A program made the translations under genes and the position numbers. Below, piece by piece: positions 20,472-30,015 of a stretch of DNA of 64,000 bases. The notes under the pieces are model-generated. The model was not told the DNA's origin, searched no databases, and worked only from the letters and a program-made list of their open reading frames with translations. The stretch lies in the NCBI GenBank assembly GCA_037127315.1, contig JBBBDQ010000419.1, positions 6,057,501-6,121,500 on the forward strand. Reading direction: 5' to 3'. This stretch comes from Ascarosepion bandense. Its lineage: Eukaryota > Mollusca > Cephalopoda > Sepiida > Sepiidae. The stretch's first letter is position 1, and each line of letters opens with the position of its first letter.

Positions 20472-20812
20472 TTACACCTTTCTTTATCTATTTCTTCTTC
20501 ACTCCCTTAATTTCACCCTTTCTTTCTTTCTTTCTTTCTTTTCCCGCAAATATTACCCCATTTGATTTCTTCACACTGCATTCTAACATTTTAATTCTTA
20601 TTTTAAATTTAAATTTATTATTTACATGTAATCTTAGAATAATTTAATTTTGACTTTCCTTATTAAAAAAAGCAGTAACTTAATTTTATAAGATTTAATT
20701 CCCATGAAGATCGAGTGAATTTAAATTCAAATCTATTAAACTGTCAGTTTGAAATATGCACTTGATGATTGCGTAACGGATGAAACTCGAGTAGTGGCAT
20801 AAACGTAGGACA

Positions 20813-20869
<57 letters not shown>

Positions 20870-21840
20870 TCATTAACACCTGAATAATATTACTATGCAT
20901 ATGCGCACCCTCATATGTATAACTATTAATTCTCGTTACTATATATATATATATATTAAAAAAGGATTAATTCAAAGATGTTGAATGGCCATTTCAATAT
21001 GAAGATCCCCACGGAGGATAACACATCACCTCAGCAACAGAAAAATCCTTTCAGAAACTGGAGAAAAAATTAGTCTACTTTTCCTTTTTAAATAGATTTG
21101 CAAAGAAATTAAAAAAAGAAAATAAAAAGGAAAAATAAAGGAAAATAAAAAGGAAAAAGAAAAAGAAAAATAAAATAAAATCAAATAAACAAGCCTTGGA
21201 TTGAAGTATCTGAATTAAAATATATATATATATACACGTATGTATTTATATTCTGGCAAGGCAAGTGCAAGACGAGCAGATTTTTGTGCAGTGGGGTACA
21301 AGAATGGGGTTGACGGCTGCAAGGGTTAACGGGTTCACAGTGCTGCCTCTTTTTTTATCCTAAACTCAGCGGATTGATTTTGTGAAGACCGTTGCCTGGA
21401 CAATGTAAAACGCAATCAAACAAACAACGCTGTGAAAAAATTCACACAAAGGCAGCCTATCTAAACACAACGAAAACAAAAACTGCTGAGTAGACCAGAC
21501 AAGACCATCCAAAGCTGGGAATACAACGTAAAAAGACCGAAGAGGCAACGAATTTTTCCACGTATGTTAGTTCCACGCGTACATCGATTCTAAGACGGTT
21601 CAAAAACTTCAAAACAGAAAAAAACAAGCCAGAGAAGCGTGGAGACACATTTTAAGACCGAAGGGAAACAAGGACCAATAATAGCGCCAAAGTTCTTATG
21701 TCTCTTCAGTTTCGACCCAAATTTTTAAATTAATTCTTTTTTAAATGAGAATTTTATAGAGATTTACTTTAAAATTTATTTTATATATGCTTAGAAATTC
21801 CCATAACAAATTTTCTTAAGTCAGGTAATTTTTTTTTGTA
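20472..21840. other. Unassigned DNA with simple repeats
   Basis: (CTTT)n at about 20518-20542, (TA)n at 20815-20865 and 20940-20955, A-rich AAAAGGAAAAATAAAGG-type purine repeats at 21110-21180, otherwise nothing recognised. Two overlapping minus-strand frames of about 60 codons at 21366-21648 show no domain. Confidence 0.4.
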
Positions 21841-21847
21841 AATTATG

Positions 21848-21919
21848 TGTATATGTATGTATGTATGTATGTATGTGCGTGTGTGCGTGTGTGTGAATAT
21901 ATATATATATATATATGCG

Positions 21920-21960
<41 letters not shown>

Positions 21961-21966
21961 ATACGT
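21848..21966 (+). repeat. Compound (GTAT)n(GT)n(TA)n(GT)n microsatellite
   Basis: Consecutive runs of TATG, TG/CG-TG, TA and TG. A 68-codon MYVCMYVC-type frame across it is an artefact. Confidence 0.9.
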
Positions 21967-22294
21967 GTGTATGTATACTTATATTTTGTATTATATATTA
22001 ATTGCCTATTTCTCATTTTGACTTATAATATTATTTCTAGTCCACAGAAATAGTGATGGCTTTTCGACTTCAGGAAGGCCACCTTTACGGGACTGTATAC
22101 ACTTTGGGACTCTTTTTGTCCACGTCAACGTAAAATTAATTTAATTAAAACACTGATTTTCAGGGCTCTTAAAATTTGTTCTAATTCCTTCCTTTGCGGG
22201 GAAATGGATTTGATTAAGAAGACACTTTCTAAAAATGGATATTTTTGGACGTTTTGGATTTCGTTATTTTTATTTATTTATTTATTTATAATCG

Positions 22295-22556
22295 TGTCGC
22301 CCCAATCAAGGCATTTTACTGCCACTGTTGTGCAGGGGGTTATATAGGAGGAATGTTATGAGAAGGAGTGAGAGGTTGCAGGGGGTGTCAGGAAGAGAGT
22401 AGGTGAAGGAAGAGAATACTGATGAGAGTGGGGTGGACGAAGAAAAAAGCATGAGAGAGAGGATGTCAGTTAGTGAGACAGGAGATGACTATTGACTTTA
22501 CTTTTAAATTCCTGGAGATTATAGCTCTCGGAAAAGCAAGTATGTGGAAGGGAATG
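22295..22556 (-). mobile_element. LINE-A 3' end fragment, minus strand
   Basis: TAATCGTGTCGCCCCAATC is the complement of the LINE-A tail. The rest is LINE-A 3' UTR and the last codons (complement of AATTTAAAAGTAAAGTCAAT and of the WNS...CFS region). 5' truncated near 22556, where a Penelope-like remnant starts. Confidence 0.8.
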
Positions 22557-22574
22557 CGTGATGTCATTAATGAT

Positions 22575-23240
22575 TTCTTATAAGGTTAAGCCGCATGTTG
22601 TTAAAAATATCCGATTTATTTGCGTCTTTCTTATCTTGGTACAGAAGGTTAGTTTTTAGCTCGGCGGATTTCGCATTCTATTCGCAAATGTTATTTCTCT
22701 GCTAGTGTTCGAGTAATATTTTTCACTCAACCAATTCTTTCTTCCATTCGTAAGGATGCTTTAGCCCCACATCATGTCATTTCTGTTATTTACAAATTTG
22801 AATGTAGTTATGGGCACGAATACATAGGTAGAACATCTCAGCGTTTGGATTATAGAATGAAACAACAATTACCTTACAGAATCCGACTGCAAGTAGTAGC
22901 CAACTGGTAAATACATCCGAGTCATCGATAGTACAACACGCCATAAAAAGCAGGAATTGTGTTATTGGATTGAGTGCTGACTGTTTTACTGTACTATCTA
23001 GACCGCACTCTGTATATCATTTGAAAGTTCTAAAGTCCGTATACATAAAATCCCGCAAGCCTTCTCTCTGTAAACAGAGAGATTGCTTGCAGTGTTTGAA
23101 TGTTCTTGGACTCTAGTTTTCTTGCATTTCCCCCACTCTCGTTATCATTTTTTATTTTTCTATGCTTATATACATTTTCCAGAAATAAACTTGAAAAGAT
23201 CTGTGACGAAACCGGTCGTTTATTTTAGTTTTTAGTATAA
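22575..23240 (+). mobile_element. Penelope-like element, 3' part with GIY-YIG endonuclease
   Basis: Broken plus-strand frames read DALAPHHVISVIYKFECSYG and HEYIGRTSQRLDYRMKQQLP (about 22758-22878), which contain the Tyr-Ile-Gly core and the Arg of the R-x-x-x-R segment of the Penelope GIY-YIG nuclease. Then follows a DSTTRHKKQELCYWIEC region and KPSLCKQRDCLQCLNVLGL, typical of the C-terminus. At least three stops or frameshifts. The downstream 3' part (AAACTTGAAAAGATCTGTG...ACCGGTCGTTTATTTTAG) recurs on the minus strand at 56395-56490. The reverse transcriptase part is missing. Confidence 0.75.
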
Positions 23241-23338
23241 AAATGTCATTCAGATTTCGCTTATATTGATTTATTGTAATATTATTTCTAGTTCATAGGA
23301 TTAGTGATGGCTTTTCAACTTCCGTTTTTAGAAAAGCC

Positions 23339-23340
<2 letters not shown>

Positions 23341-23379
<39 letters not shown>
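23341..23379. repeat. (TA)n microsatellite
   Basis: Pure TA run. Confidence 0.95.
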
Positions 23380-23380
<1 letters not shown>

Positions 23381-23399
23381 ATAAGAATATATCTATTGT

Positions 23400-23474
23400 A
23401 TATATGTGCGTGTATGTATGCGTATATGTATTTATATATATGAATTTTGTTGTGTGTGTGTATATGTGTATATA

Positions 23475-23541
<67 letters not shown>

Positions 23542-23580
23542 ATATATATGTATGTGTGAATGTATGTATATGTATGTATA
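23400..23580 (+). repeat. Compound TG/TA microsatellite block
   Basis: TATGTGCG, TGTGTATA and long TA runs (23485-23533), then TATGTATG. Several tyrosine/isoleucine-rich frames on both strands come from this block and are not genes. Confidence 0.9.
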
Positions 23581-23790
23581 GGGCCGTGCTTAAGCCCTCT
23601 CCAGACACCACAATTGCTGGGGGGGGGCAAGTTCCTTGTTTAAAGTACCATTTTTTGTGGGTTCAGTATGTTCGGGGGGCGCAAGTTGCATTCTGTGGGT
23701 CGAGGGGCCGCAAGGCACATTCTGCTCGGGGGCCACGATGTTGCTAAACACGGCACCGTGTATGTAGTTAGACATATATGCATGTATAGT

Positions 23791-23796
<6 letters not shown>
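23581..23796. other. GC-richer unassigned segment between microsatellites
   Basis: It contains GGGCCGTGCTTAAGCCCTCTCC, a G9 run at 23621 and CGGGGGGCGCAAGTTGC. The pieces GTTCGGGGGGCGCAAG, GGGTCGAGGGGCCGCAAGGC and TGCTCGGGGGCCACG look like three diverged copies of about 30-35 bp. Small local frames on both strands; no known family. Confidence 0.35.

Positions 23797-23834
<38 letters not shown>
23797..23834. repeat. (TA)n microsatellite
   Basis: Pure TA run. Confidence 0.95.
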
Positions 23835-23838
<4 letters not shown>

Positions 23839-24088
23839 TATTTGGTGTGCCGCTGTATGTAAAATGTGCATGTGTGTGTATGTATTCATATATATTTAGT
23901 GCATCGGGGTAGCAGATCATTTTCTAAACATTTACTGTTAAATATAAGAGACAATGAATGTCTATTATGTTTAATCATGAGCCGTTCTAAACGTCGTATT
24001 TTGGCTTTAATTTCAGGTGAAAATAGACAAAAATTCTCCAACATTTGGATAATTTTTTATTATGTTGGTTTTAAGCTTTGGTTTATTA

Positions 24089-24151
24089 TGTTTTATGTTA
24101 GCGCTCTTGTAACCTCTTCATAGAGGTTACAAGAGCGTTAACATAAAAACA
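24089..24151. repeat. Near-perfect hairpin (29-bp arms, 4-nt loop)
   Basis: Arms 24089-24117 and 24122-24151 are complementary apart from one mismatch and one extra base (core GCTCTTGTAACCTCT and AGAGGTTACAAGAGC). The loop is about 4 nt. Nothing coding crosses it. Confidence 0.85.
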
Positions 24152-24389
24152 TCCACCATCAAAGGCGATTTTAACGTGTTGACATAAAACTTTGCTAAGC
24201 AACGATAACAGTTACCAAAAATAGCAAACGCAGTTCATAAATTTGTAATGCGGTTCTATAACCACGTGAGAGTTCGAAATGATAACAGAACAATGATGTT
24301 CCATTGAAATTTCTTGGTGTTAGGATCATTTAATGTTGCGGCATCACGTAACTTAAATTTAGTGTATCGAGGCAGCAGATAATTTTCTA

Positions 24390-24772
24390 ATTGAATACTG
24401 TTGCCATATCTGGTCGGTTTCTCCTGCTATTCATCTTGAGGTTCTTGAAAAAATCCAAAAATGGATCTGTAATATAATCGACCCTGACTTGGCATCTCGA
24501 CTTCAGTCATTTTCTCACCATCGTGACTTGGTTTCCCTCTGTCTTTTCTACAAATATTTTCATGGTAACTGCTCTGACAAGCATTTTTTTTTAGTGCCTC
24601 GTCAACATAAATTTAATCGTTCTACTAGATTGGAATCTAGGTTCCACCCTTTTACCGTTTAAATAGTTATATTTAACCCTCGCTTCTAATCAAACAGTTT
24701 ATTTTCTCGCACTTTCCGCCTGTGAAACTCCGTTTACTTGCTTTCTTGATAGCTACAATCTCTAAAAATTAA
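24390..24772 (+). mobile_element. LINE-A 3' fragment, plus strand, interrupted by a second LINE-A
   Basis: IEYCCHIWSVSPAIHLEVLE, LASRLQSFSHHRDLVSLCLF, YKYFHGNCSD and LFSRTFRL follow the LINE-A C-terminus with frameshifts. It stops at GCTACAATCTCTAAAAATTA, where in other copies about 450 bp of 3' UTR should follow. Sequence resembling the missing end (CACACTAGTGGAGATTTCACCTTGCTTG) is found at 27664-27712, beyond the minus-strand LINE, so that LINE probably inserted here. Confidence 0.7.
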
Positions 24773-24828
24773 TTTTTTTATAATCATATAGCCCCAAGCA
24801 AGGCAGTCTGTTGCGCAGGGGGTTACAT

Positions 24829-25122
24829 TTTTTTTTTAATCGTATCACCCCGAGCAAGGGTTGATGTGCAGGGGGCTACGTAATAGTGAGAAGATTGGTA
24901 AAGAGAAAGCCGGAAACCACATCCTAAACAGGGAATAAGGGATGAGCCTCTTAACCTGTTCATTAGACGTGGGTGGAGTGTGAACCAGGCGATAGATAGA
25001 TCTATCTACTCCAATTGAAAAAAAAAGTGAGAAGATTGGTAAAGAGAAAGCCGGAAACCACATCCTAAACAGGGAACAAGGGATGAGCCTCTTAACCTGT
25101 TCAATAGACGTGGGTGGAGTGT
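24829..25122 (-). mobile_element. Short LINE-tailed element, two monomers, nested in LINE-A 3' tail
   Basis: The left end TTTTTAATCGTATCACCCCG is the complement of the LINE-like tail. Then come two tandem monomers (GAGAAGATTGGTAAAGAGAA repeated at about 24888 and 25028), each ending in TAGACGTGGGTGGAGTGT. It separates GCAGGGGGTTACAT and GAGGAAAGTTATGAG, which are contiguous in other LINE-A 3' UTRs (compare the complement near 43950-43990), proving an insertion. Confidence 0.85.
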
Positions 25123-25125
25123 GGG

Positions 25126-25435
25126 AGGAAAGTTATGAGAAAGAGTGACAGGTTACAGGGCGTATCAGGAAGCGAGTAAGAAAAGCTTAAGATACGGGGA
25201 AAGGAGCATAAGAAAGAGGATGTAAGTTAGCAAGATAGGATATGACTATTGACTTTACATTTAAACTCCTGGACATTGTAACTGTCGGGTAAATAAGTAA
25301 ACGGGAAGGAATTCCACAGGCTGAAAGTGAGAGAAATGAAGCTGTTAAAGTAGAATTTGTGTTTACATTTTATTGGTTTTGCAGTAAAAGAGTGGGACCT
25401 AGTTGCTAATCTTCTGGGTCGAGCAAATTCATGCA
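25126..25435 (-). pseudogene. LINE-A RT C-terminus (minus strand copy)
   Basis: The minus-strand frame (25577-25227) reads RPRRLATRSHSFTAKPIKCK and FISLTFSLWNSFPFTYLPDS, then NVQEFKCKVNSHILSC, the end of ORF2. The upstream half of the 116-codon frame (MAKSSKPSTTPRWFNIS...) belongs to the unmatched 100-bp junction and not to the LINE. Confidence 0.75.
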
Positions 25436-25534
25436 TAGGGATAACCAGTGATGGTCGTGAGCATATCAGCAGTAGACCTATTGAAGCAGAAATCATACTG
25501 TTTGTCAGAGAAAAGAATGTGAGCTGTGAGATGT

Positions 25535-25860
25535 TAAACCACCTCGGCGTTGTTGATGGCTTCGAAGACTTTGCCAAAAATCGGTAGTAGGCTGATAGGG
25601 CGATAATTGGTGAGGTCAGAGGGTTCTCCGGTAATTTTATATATAGGAATCACGGAGGAGGATTTCCAACAGGCAGGAAAGCAAGAAGCAGAGAGGCAGT
25701 AGTTATAGAGTTTAGAGAGAATAGAGGAGAGTTCATGAGCACATTTATTTAGGACAATGATTGGTATTCCGTCACCCGCGCTCGCTTTATGTGGGTCAAG
25801 CTTTGAAATTATTTTAGAGACCACCGGGGCAGGAACAGTCGGGTACAGATACTCCAAGAC
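25535..25860 (-). pseudogene. LINE-A RT N-terminal part (minus strand copy)
   Basis: The 107-codon minus-strand frame (25857-25534) reads VSKIISKLDPHKASAGDGIP, CWKSSSVIPIYKITGEPSDL and NYRPISLLPIFGKVFEAINN, matching residues of the LINE-A at 5535-8510. Here the Trp codon that is a stop (TGA) in the other copy is intact (CFPACWKSS), which confirms that stop as a mutation. The catalytic palm is deleted. Confidence 0.85.
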
Positions 25861-26359
25861 AAGTCCAGTGTCGTATTAGTGGAGAATCGTATCTGTTGAA
25901 GAGGTGAGGACCTCAAATTCGTTGATTAGAGGGAAATTGAGGGCTTACTGCTGTTCGGCACACTCTTACAGAGCCTCCAATAGTCTTTGAAGCCGAACTT
26001 ACGGGAAACCATGCGCTGCTTCATTCTGGCTGCATACAGAGGCTTAGCTACTTTAAGTATCTTTTTGCGAACCTAGGCAAAAAGGCGCCTGTTATGGTCC
26101 GACGTGTGACTCCGGTAAAGCGGAAGAAGTGCTTTCAGTGGGCAATGGCAGCCGAATAGGCAGGGGTGAACCAGGGTGTGAGTGCGATTTAAGTCTCAAC
26201 TTCCTGGCAGGGATGAAAGCATCGATGCCAGCCTTAACCCAAGAGGAGACCTCAGCCGCACAGTCTTCAACTTTGTTCCAACGGACGTCACACAGGAAAT
26301 CGCTGAATGAGTCCCAATCAGCTCTTTGGTAGCAGTAAGATATTCTGCTGGTCTGAGGT

Positions 26360-27110
26360 TCTTGGTTGAACGGAGGAAATGCTAACGGTAACTACCGCAT
26401 AGTCAGAGTTTCCGAGAGGGTAGAGTTACTTGACATTGTAAGAGTCAGGGATAGAAGTAAAGTAAAGATTTAGTAGTGAGTCGTGTCCATTAGGTTTATT
26501 AGAGAAACGCGTGGAAAACTCCACCACCTGCGCAAGGGACTGAGTGATTGAAAAATTCATGGTGTGGACACCAGCAAGATCTGTGACGGAGCTCTCCAGT
26601 CATTTGGCGTATTGGGCGTTAGAGTCGCCATACGCAAATATATGGGCAAACGGATGGGAGGAAATGGTCTTGTCGATGTTATTGGAGATGCTATCAAGAA
26701 CGGAACAGTCGGGAGATGAGGTGTACCAGTAGAGAAAGAAGAAATAGCTAACTGAGCTTAGTAGGGAGAGACGGAAACACATATAAGAATGATGTAGGGA
26801 TTCAAGAGAGATTGGCGTTCACTGACGTAAACACCAAGCTCATGCATGTGGACATTGGAGTCCTTCCTGAAGAGGGAAAGGTAGCCAGGGACGTAGAATT
26901 TAGAAGAGAGGATAGGGTTAGGGTTAGGGATCAAGGTTAGTTTCGCAGAGGGTTAGGATGTCAGGTGAGTTTAATTAGAGGAAGGATTCAACACTGTAAA
27001 AGTTGGTACGTATATCTCGTATGTTAGTGAAGGAGATATTGGTAGGTTTGGGTGCTTTTTAATTAGCTGGTTTAGTTTTGCTATTATGGTAGTGTAAATT
27101 CATGGTTAGT
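26360..27110 (-). pseudogene. LINE-A endonuclease region (minus strand copy)
   Basis: The minus strand gives FTNIRDIRTNFYSVESFL-like sequence near 27040-26990 (the N-terminal endonuclease strand missing from the plus-strand copy), ILTLCETNLDP, FYVPGYLSLFRKDSNVHMHE, CFRLSLLSSVSYFFFLYWYT and IFAYGDSNAQYAKW (GDFNAHHTKW in the other copy, so the catalytic Asn context is mutated), and a degenerate GNSDYAVVTVSISSV-like SDH region near 26380-26420. Frameshifts separate the pieces. A small GGGTTAGGGTTAGGG run is embedded at about 26924-26938. Confidence 0.75.
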
Positions 27111-27600
27111 GAGTTTTATTAGGAGAGAGGCCCAGAGTAGAATCAGTCGGTCGCTGTATGCAGCAAGTTTAGGAGGGAAGCTAACGCAGACTGCAGCATA
27201 ATGTGGCCTCAGGGTTGACCACCGGAGGTTCATACAGGGGCACCCATCTATGCGCAATGTGGCACTACATAACACCCCGATATTATTTAACTTTTTATCA
27301 GAGCAGCCTCTCGCGACGCTACGCAAGATTTCAGGCTCCTAACTATCAGTCGGGAGAAGCAACCAGAAAACTGCCAACCCGGTACCCTCAGAATGAAGAG
27401 ACGTTGCCACAATTCACAATTACTACAAAACATTGCAACAGCTCTAGCACTAGGACCTGATGAGGGGAGAGAACCGGGATACCCCTTCCTAAACAGGAAA
27501 TAAGGCATGCGCCGCTACTCCTATTGAAAAAAGTGGGGAGTGTGAGCCGAACGAACGAAGGATCTAGCAATATCAATTGCCATCTTCTATCCTCTTGAAT
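27111..27600 (-). promoter_or_regulatory. LINE-A upstream region with degenerate 5' monomer
   Basis: On the minus strand, upstream of the endonuclease, lies about 490 bp with several stops and richer GC content. Near 27470-27560 the minus strand reads CACACTCCCCAC...CAATAGGAGTAG...CTTATTTCCTGTTTAGGAAG...CCCGGTTCTCTC, parallel to the tandem monomer of the short LINE-tailed elements (CACACTCCACCC, ...GAACAGG, CTTGTTTCCTGTTTAGGATG, TTTCCGGTTTTCTC). I infer that it is the LINE 5' UTR, probably with the internal promoter. Confidence 0.5.
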
Positions 27601-27715
27601 GCCACTCATCTTTTTTCAGTATCCTATTGTACCCAGTCTTTTCTCTCACTGTAATTCCCCTACACACTAGTGGAGATTTCACCTTGCTTGTAATGAAGTT
27701 ATCTATATAATATCA
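27601..27715 (+). mobile_element. Probable remainder of the interrupted plus-strand LINE-A
   Basis: CCCTACACACTAGTGGAGATTTCACCTTGCTTGTAATGAAGTTAT resembles the LINE-A tail (CTGCACAACAGTG...ATGCCTTGCTTGGGGTGATATGATT), and the preceding CT-rich stretch resembles the LINE-A 3' UTR. It would restore the 3' end of the LINE that stops at 24772. Confidence 0.45.
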
Positions 27716-28024
27716 CGACACAAAAATGTTCATGTTTCAGATAAAAATTAAGGTTAAATGTACAAAATTAGATTAATTATAAAAACTGTGCCTAAATACA
27801 AAAATATTCTATAGTTGTACAAATAAACATTAAGGATAGGTTCAATCCCATCCCTTCCTACCCTTTACACCTCCTTACTCTCCCCATCTAATAAACTAAA
27901 AGAAATAAAGGCTAGCCAGGCGGCAAAAAAAAAAACATATACACAATTTTCTAATGTTAAATCTGTCTACAAAATTCCCGACATTAATCAACTATATTCC
28001 CTACCCACCCCACTTTCTTTTCTC

Positions 28025-28071
<47 letters not shown>

Positions 28072-28382
28072 GGTGACTTTCAGGAAGCTCCAAGTCGCCC
28101 CAAATAGGGAATGAAACTCTTCTAGGTGCTTTTGCCGCAGAGACTGGTGGAAGCTGTCCATGTGATGTGGCATGTGGAGGCTTTGATGAAACTGCTTCTA
28201 TCATGAACCGTTTGCCTCCGACAATGTTTGGTAAGTTGGAATCAACTTAAAATGATTTTTTTTAATCTATGAAACCTCTTGCTATTCTTTCTGAACGATT
28301 AAAATGACATGAGGCATATACAAATATATCTTTTGGTCAAAGCAAAAGGAATTTTGATATAGACAAAACTTTTATAACACAA
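27716..28382. other. Unassigned AT-rich DNA with (TA)n
   Basis: (TA)n at 28026-28062. The rest shows no family resemblance. Minus-strand frames 28173-27988 and 28204-28001 cross the microsatellite and are not genes. Confidence 0.4.
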
Positions 28383-28655
28383 ATGTTTAGGATGTGGTTT
28401 CCGGTTTTCTCTTTTCCAATCTTTTCACTCTTTTTTTTTTCAATTGGAGTAAATAGACTAAACTATCGCCCGGTTCACACTCCACCCACGTCTATTAAAC
28501 AGGTGAAGAGACTCATCCCTTTTCCCTGTTTAGGATGTGGTTTCCGGTTTTCTCTTTTCCAATCTTTTTACTCTTATGTACCCCCTTTGCGCACCAGTAG
28601 CGTTTCCGCCTTGCTTGGAGTGATATGATTAAAAAAACAAAAAAAAAAAAACAAA
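28383..28655 (+). mobile_element. Short LINE-tailed element, two monomers
   Basis: The monomer motif TTTAGGATGTGGTTTCCGG occurs at 28387 and 28530 (period 143). The tail TATGTACCCCCTTTGCGCAC...TTGCTTGGAGTGATATGATT and A-rich end at 28629-28655 match the LINE-A 3' end. Confidence 0.85.
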
Positions 28656-29100
28656 GTGATACCGCTTGGCACAGATTGACCTCGAACTAGGTTATAATAT
28701 TCTAGATCACTTCCGTTGCTCATAGCAGTGCTTAGAAGGAAAGTATATAGAGTTTTGTCGTCTGACCACACCACAAAGTTTCCAACAGTAATCATGGTTT
28801 GTGCAGCAGTTTTTACCCAAGAACACTCTTTCCCGACATCTGCCAACCACCATTTTCCCCAGATCTTCACCTTTGGGACTATTCCTCGTCATAATTCAAA
28901 TCCAACTTGAAAGAACAAGATTTCAAAACGTTGAGCAAATCCAAGAGAATTTAATAAGGCGTTTGCTTGCTATCCCTCGAATAGAAGTTCCAGAAATGCT
29001 TCTATTAAAGCGTGTGGCATCAGAAATGGACTACTTCGAAGGACATTAACTGCTGAATTGATATGTGTTGTAGTTTTCTTTTCAAAGCCTCAGTCCGATA
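28656..29100 (+). pseudogene. Mariner-like transposase C-terminal remnant
   Basis: A plus-strand 82-codon frame (28801-29049) ends RFQNVEQIQENLIRRLLAIP...ASEMDYFEGH, like the C-terminus of mariner transposases that finish in YFEGD. The end region CAGTCCGATACTTTTTTTCAG resembles a mariner terminal repeat. The upstream part is unclear. Confidence 0.5.
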
Positions 29101-29179
29101 CTTTTTTTCAGAACTCGTATGTGTAGTTTCTTCGTTCGACGCAGAAAAGGGAATCAGATTGAAATTTCTCTATTAAATT

Positions 29180-29305
29180 CACATTCGCACTTAGGAAAAA
29201 TATTAATCAATTTCTTCTCTCCATAGCTTTGGATTAGCTAGCAAGGGGTATTAGGTTTTCTAGTCTTGGGTAGCGTCTAGTCTAAGGAGAAAGACAACTT
29301 TGAAT
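29180..29305 (+). mobile_element. Degenerate SINE fragment (subfamily B)
   Basis: CATTCGCACTTAGGAAAAATATTAATC, CTCTCCATAGCTTTGG and AGCGTCTAGTCTAAGGAGAAAGACAAC follow the middle part of the SINE seen at 50565-50729 (TTCACTTTCGCACAATTACC, AACCAGTCTAGGAGACGGAC). Head and tail are lost. Confidence 0.5.
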
Positions 29306-29550
29306 TTAAAATCGCAGAGAATGCTACGGGGAAACTACATAATATTTTCTAGGAAACCATGGTAATTCACAAATAATATAGAAAAGAAAAGTGAGGAGAA
29401 CCATGATCACCTGGGTCATGAAAAGACAAAGCATTAAACAAAAAAAAAAAAAAAATGATGCGTTTTCGTCTATATAAGTAATGTATATCTAATATGTGTT
29501 ATTAATGTCAGTGTATAAGTAATCCTAGCTTGCATATATATATATATATA

Positions 29551-29931
29551 TAATTATTAAGACAACCAGTTTAAAAAAAAATGATGTATTTCATACTATT
29601 TTTAGTATTTATTGCCAAGAGGAAAATTCTAAATTAAAATAGAATGGTTCGTTTGTTATTATTACTTTGCAAAATTTGAAGCAAATATGAATTCGTCCGA
29701 ATCACCCTAAATTTTCTTCATTCTTTAATTGATGAAACTGCAATATCGGTAATTATTAAATATGTATAAATTCATTTGATGCACATGTTACTGTGCAGTA
29801 TTAATTAAAGAACCATTCTATTTTCATTTACAAGTATTCACTTGGCAATAAATACCAAAAAAAAAAAATAGTATGAATGCATACTTTTTTAAATTAAATA
29901 ACACTGGAGTGGCCTAATAATTATGGCCGGT
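29551..29931 (-). mobile_element. Tc1/mariner-type MITE next to (TA)n, copy 2
   Basis: Same family as 18283-18636, in opposite orientation judged by the order of interior blocks (TTTGCAAAATTTGAAGC precedes TTCATTTGATGCACATGTTA). The right end GGCCTAATAATTATGGCCGG is complete; the left end is shortened (TAATTATTAAGACAACCAG). Flanked by TA runs at 29536-29552 and 29937-29985. Confidence 0.8.
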
Positions 29932-29935
29932 AGTA

Positions 29936-29936
<1 letters not shown>

Positions 29937-30012
<76 letters not shown>
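29937..30012. repeat. (TA)n(GA)n compound microsatellite
   Basis: TA to about 29984, then GA to 30012. Confidence 0.95.

Positions 30013-30015
<3 letters not shown>

Larger units (their letters stand above)
24777..27600 (-). mobile_element. Long LINE-A copy, minus strand, RT core deleted
   Basis: The 3' tail (complement: ATAATCATATAGCCCCAAGC, poly-T side at 24770) is split by a short LINE-tailed element at 24829-25122. The copy then runs upstream through RT C-terminus (25126-25430), a 100-bp unmatched stretch (25435-25535), RT N-terminal part (25535-25860), EN-RT linker (25870-26360), endonuclease (26370-27000), and about 600 bp of upstream sequence to about 27600. The RT catalytic core with YADD is missing, replaced by the unmatched 100 bp. 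Confidence 0.8.

Noticed and set aside
21847..22053. 68-codon frame rich in Tyr/Val/Cys (also similar frames at 23328-23630, 23406-23747 and 62093-62359)
   Set aside because: They translate TG/TA/TATG microsatellites; the opposite strand is open as well.
28574..28892. Minus-strand 98-codon frame resembling a Tc1 transposase
   Set aside because: No DDE motif could be located; the plus-strand C-terminal mariner reading is more convincing.
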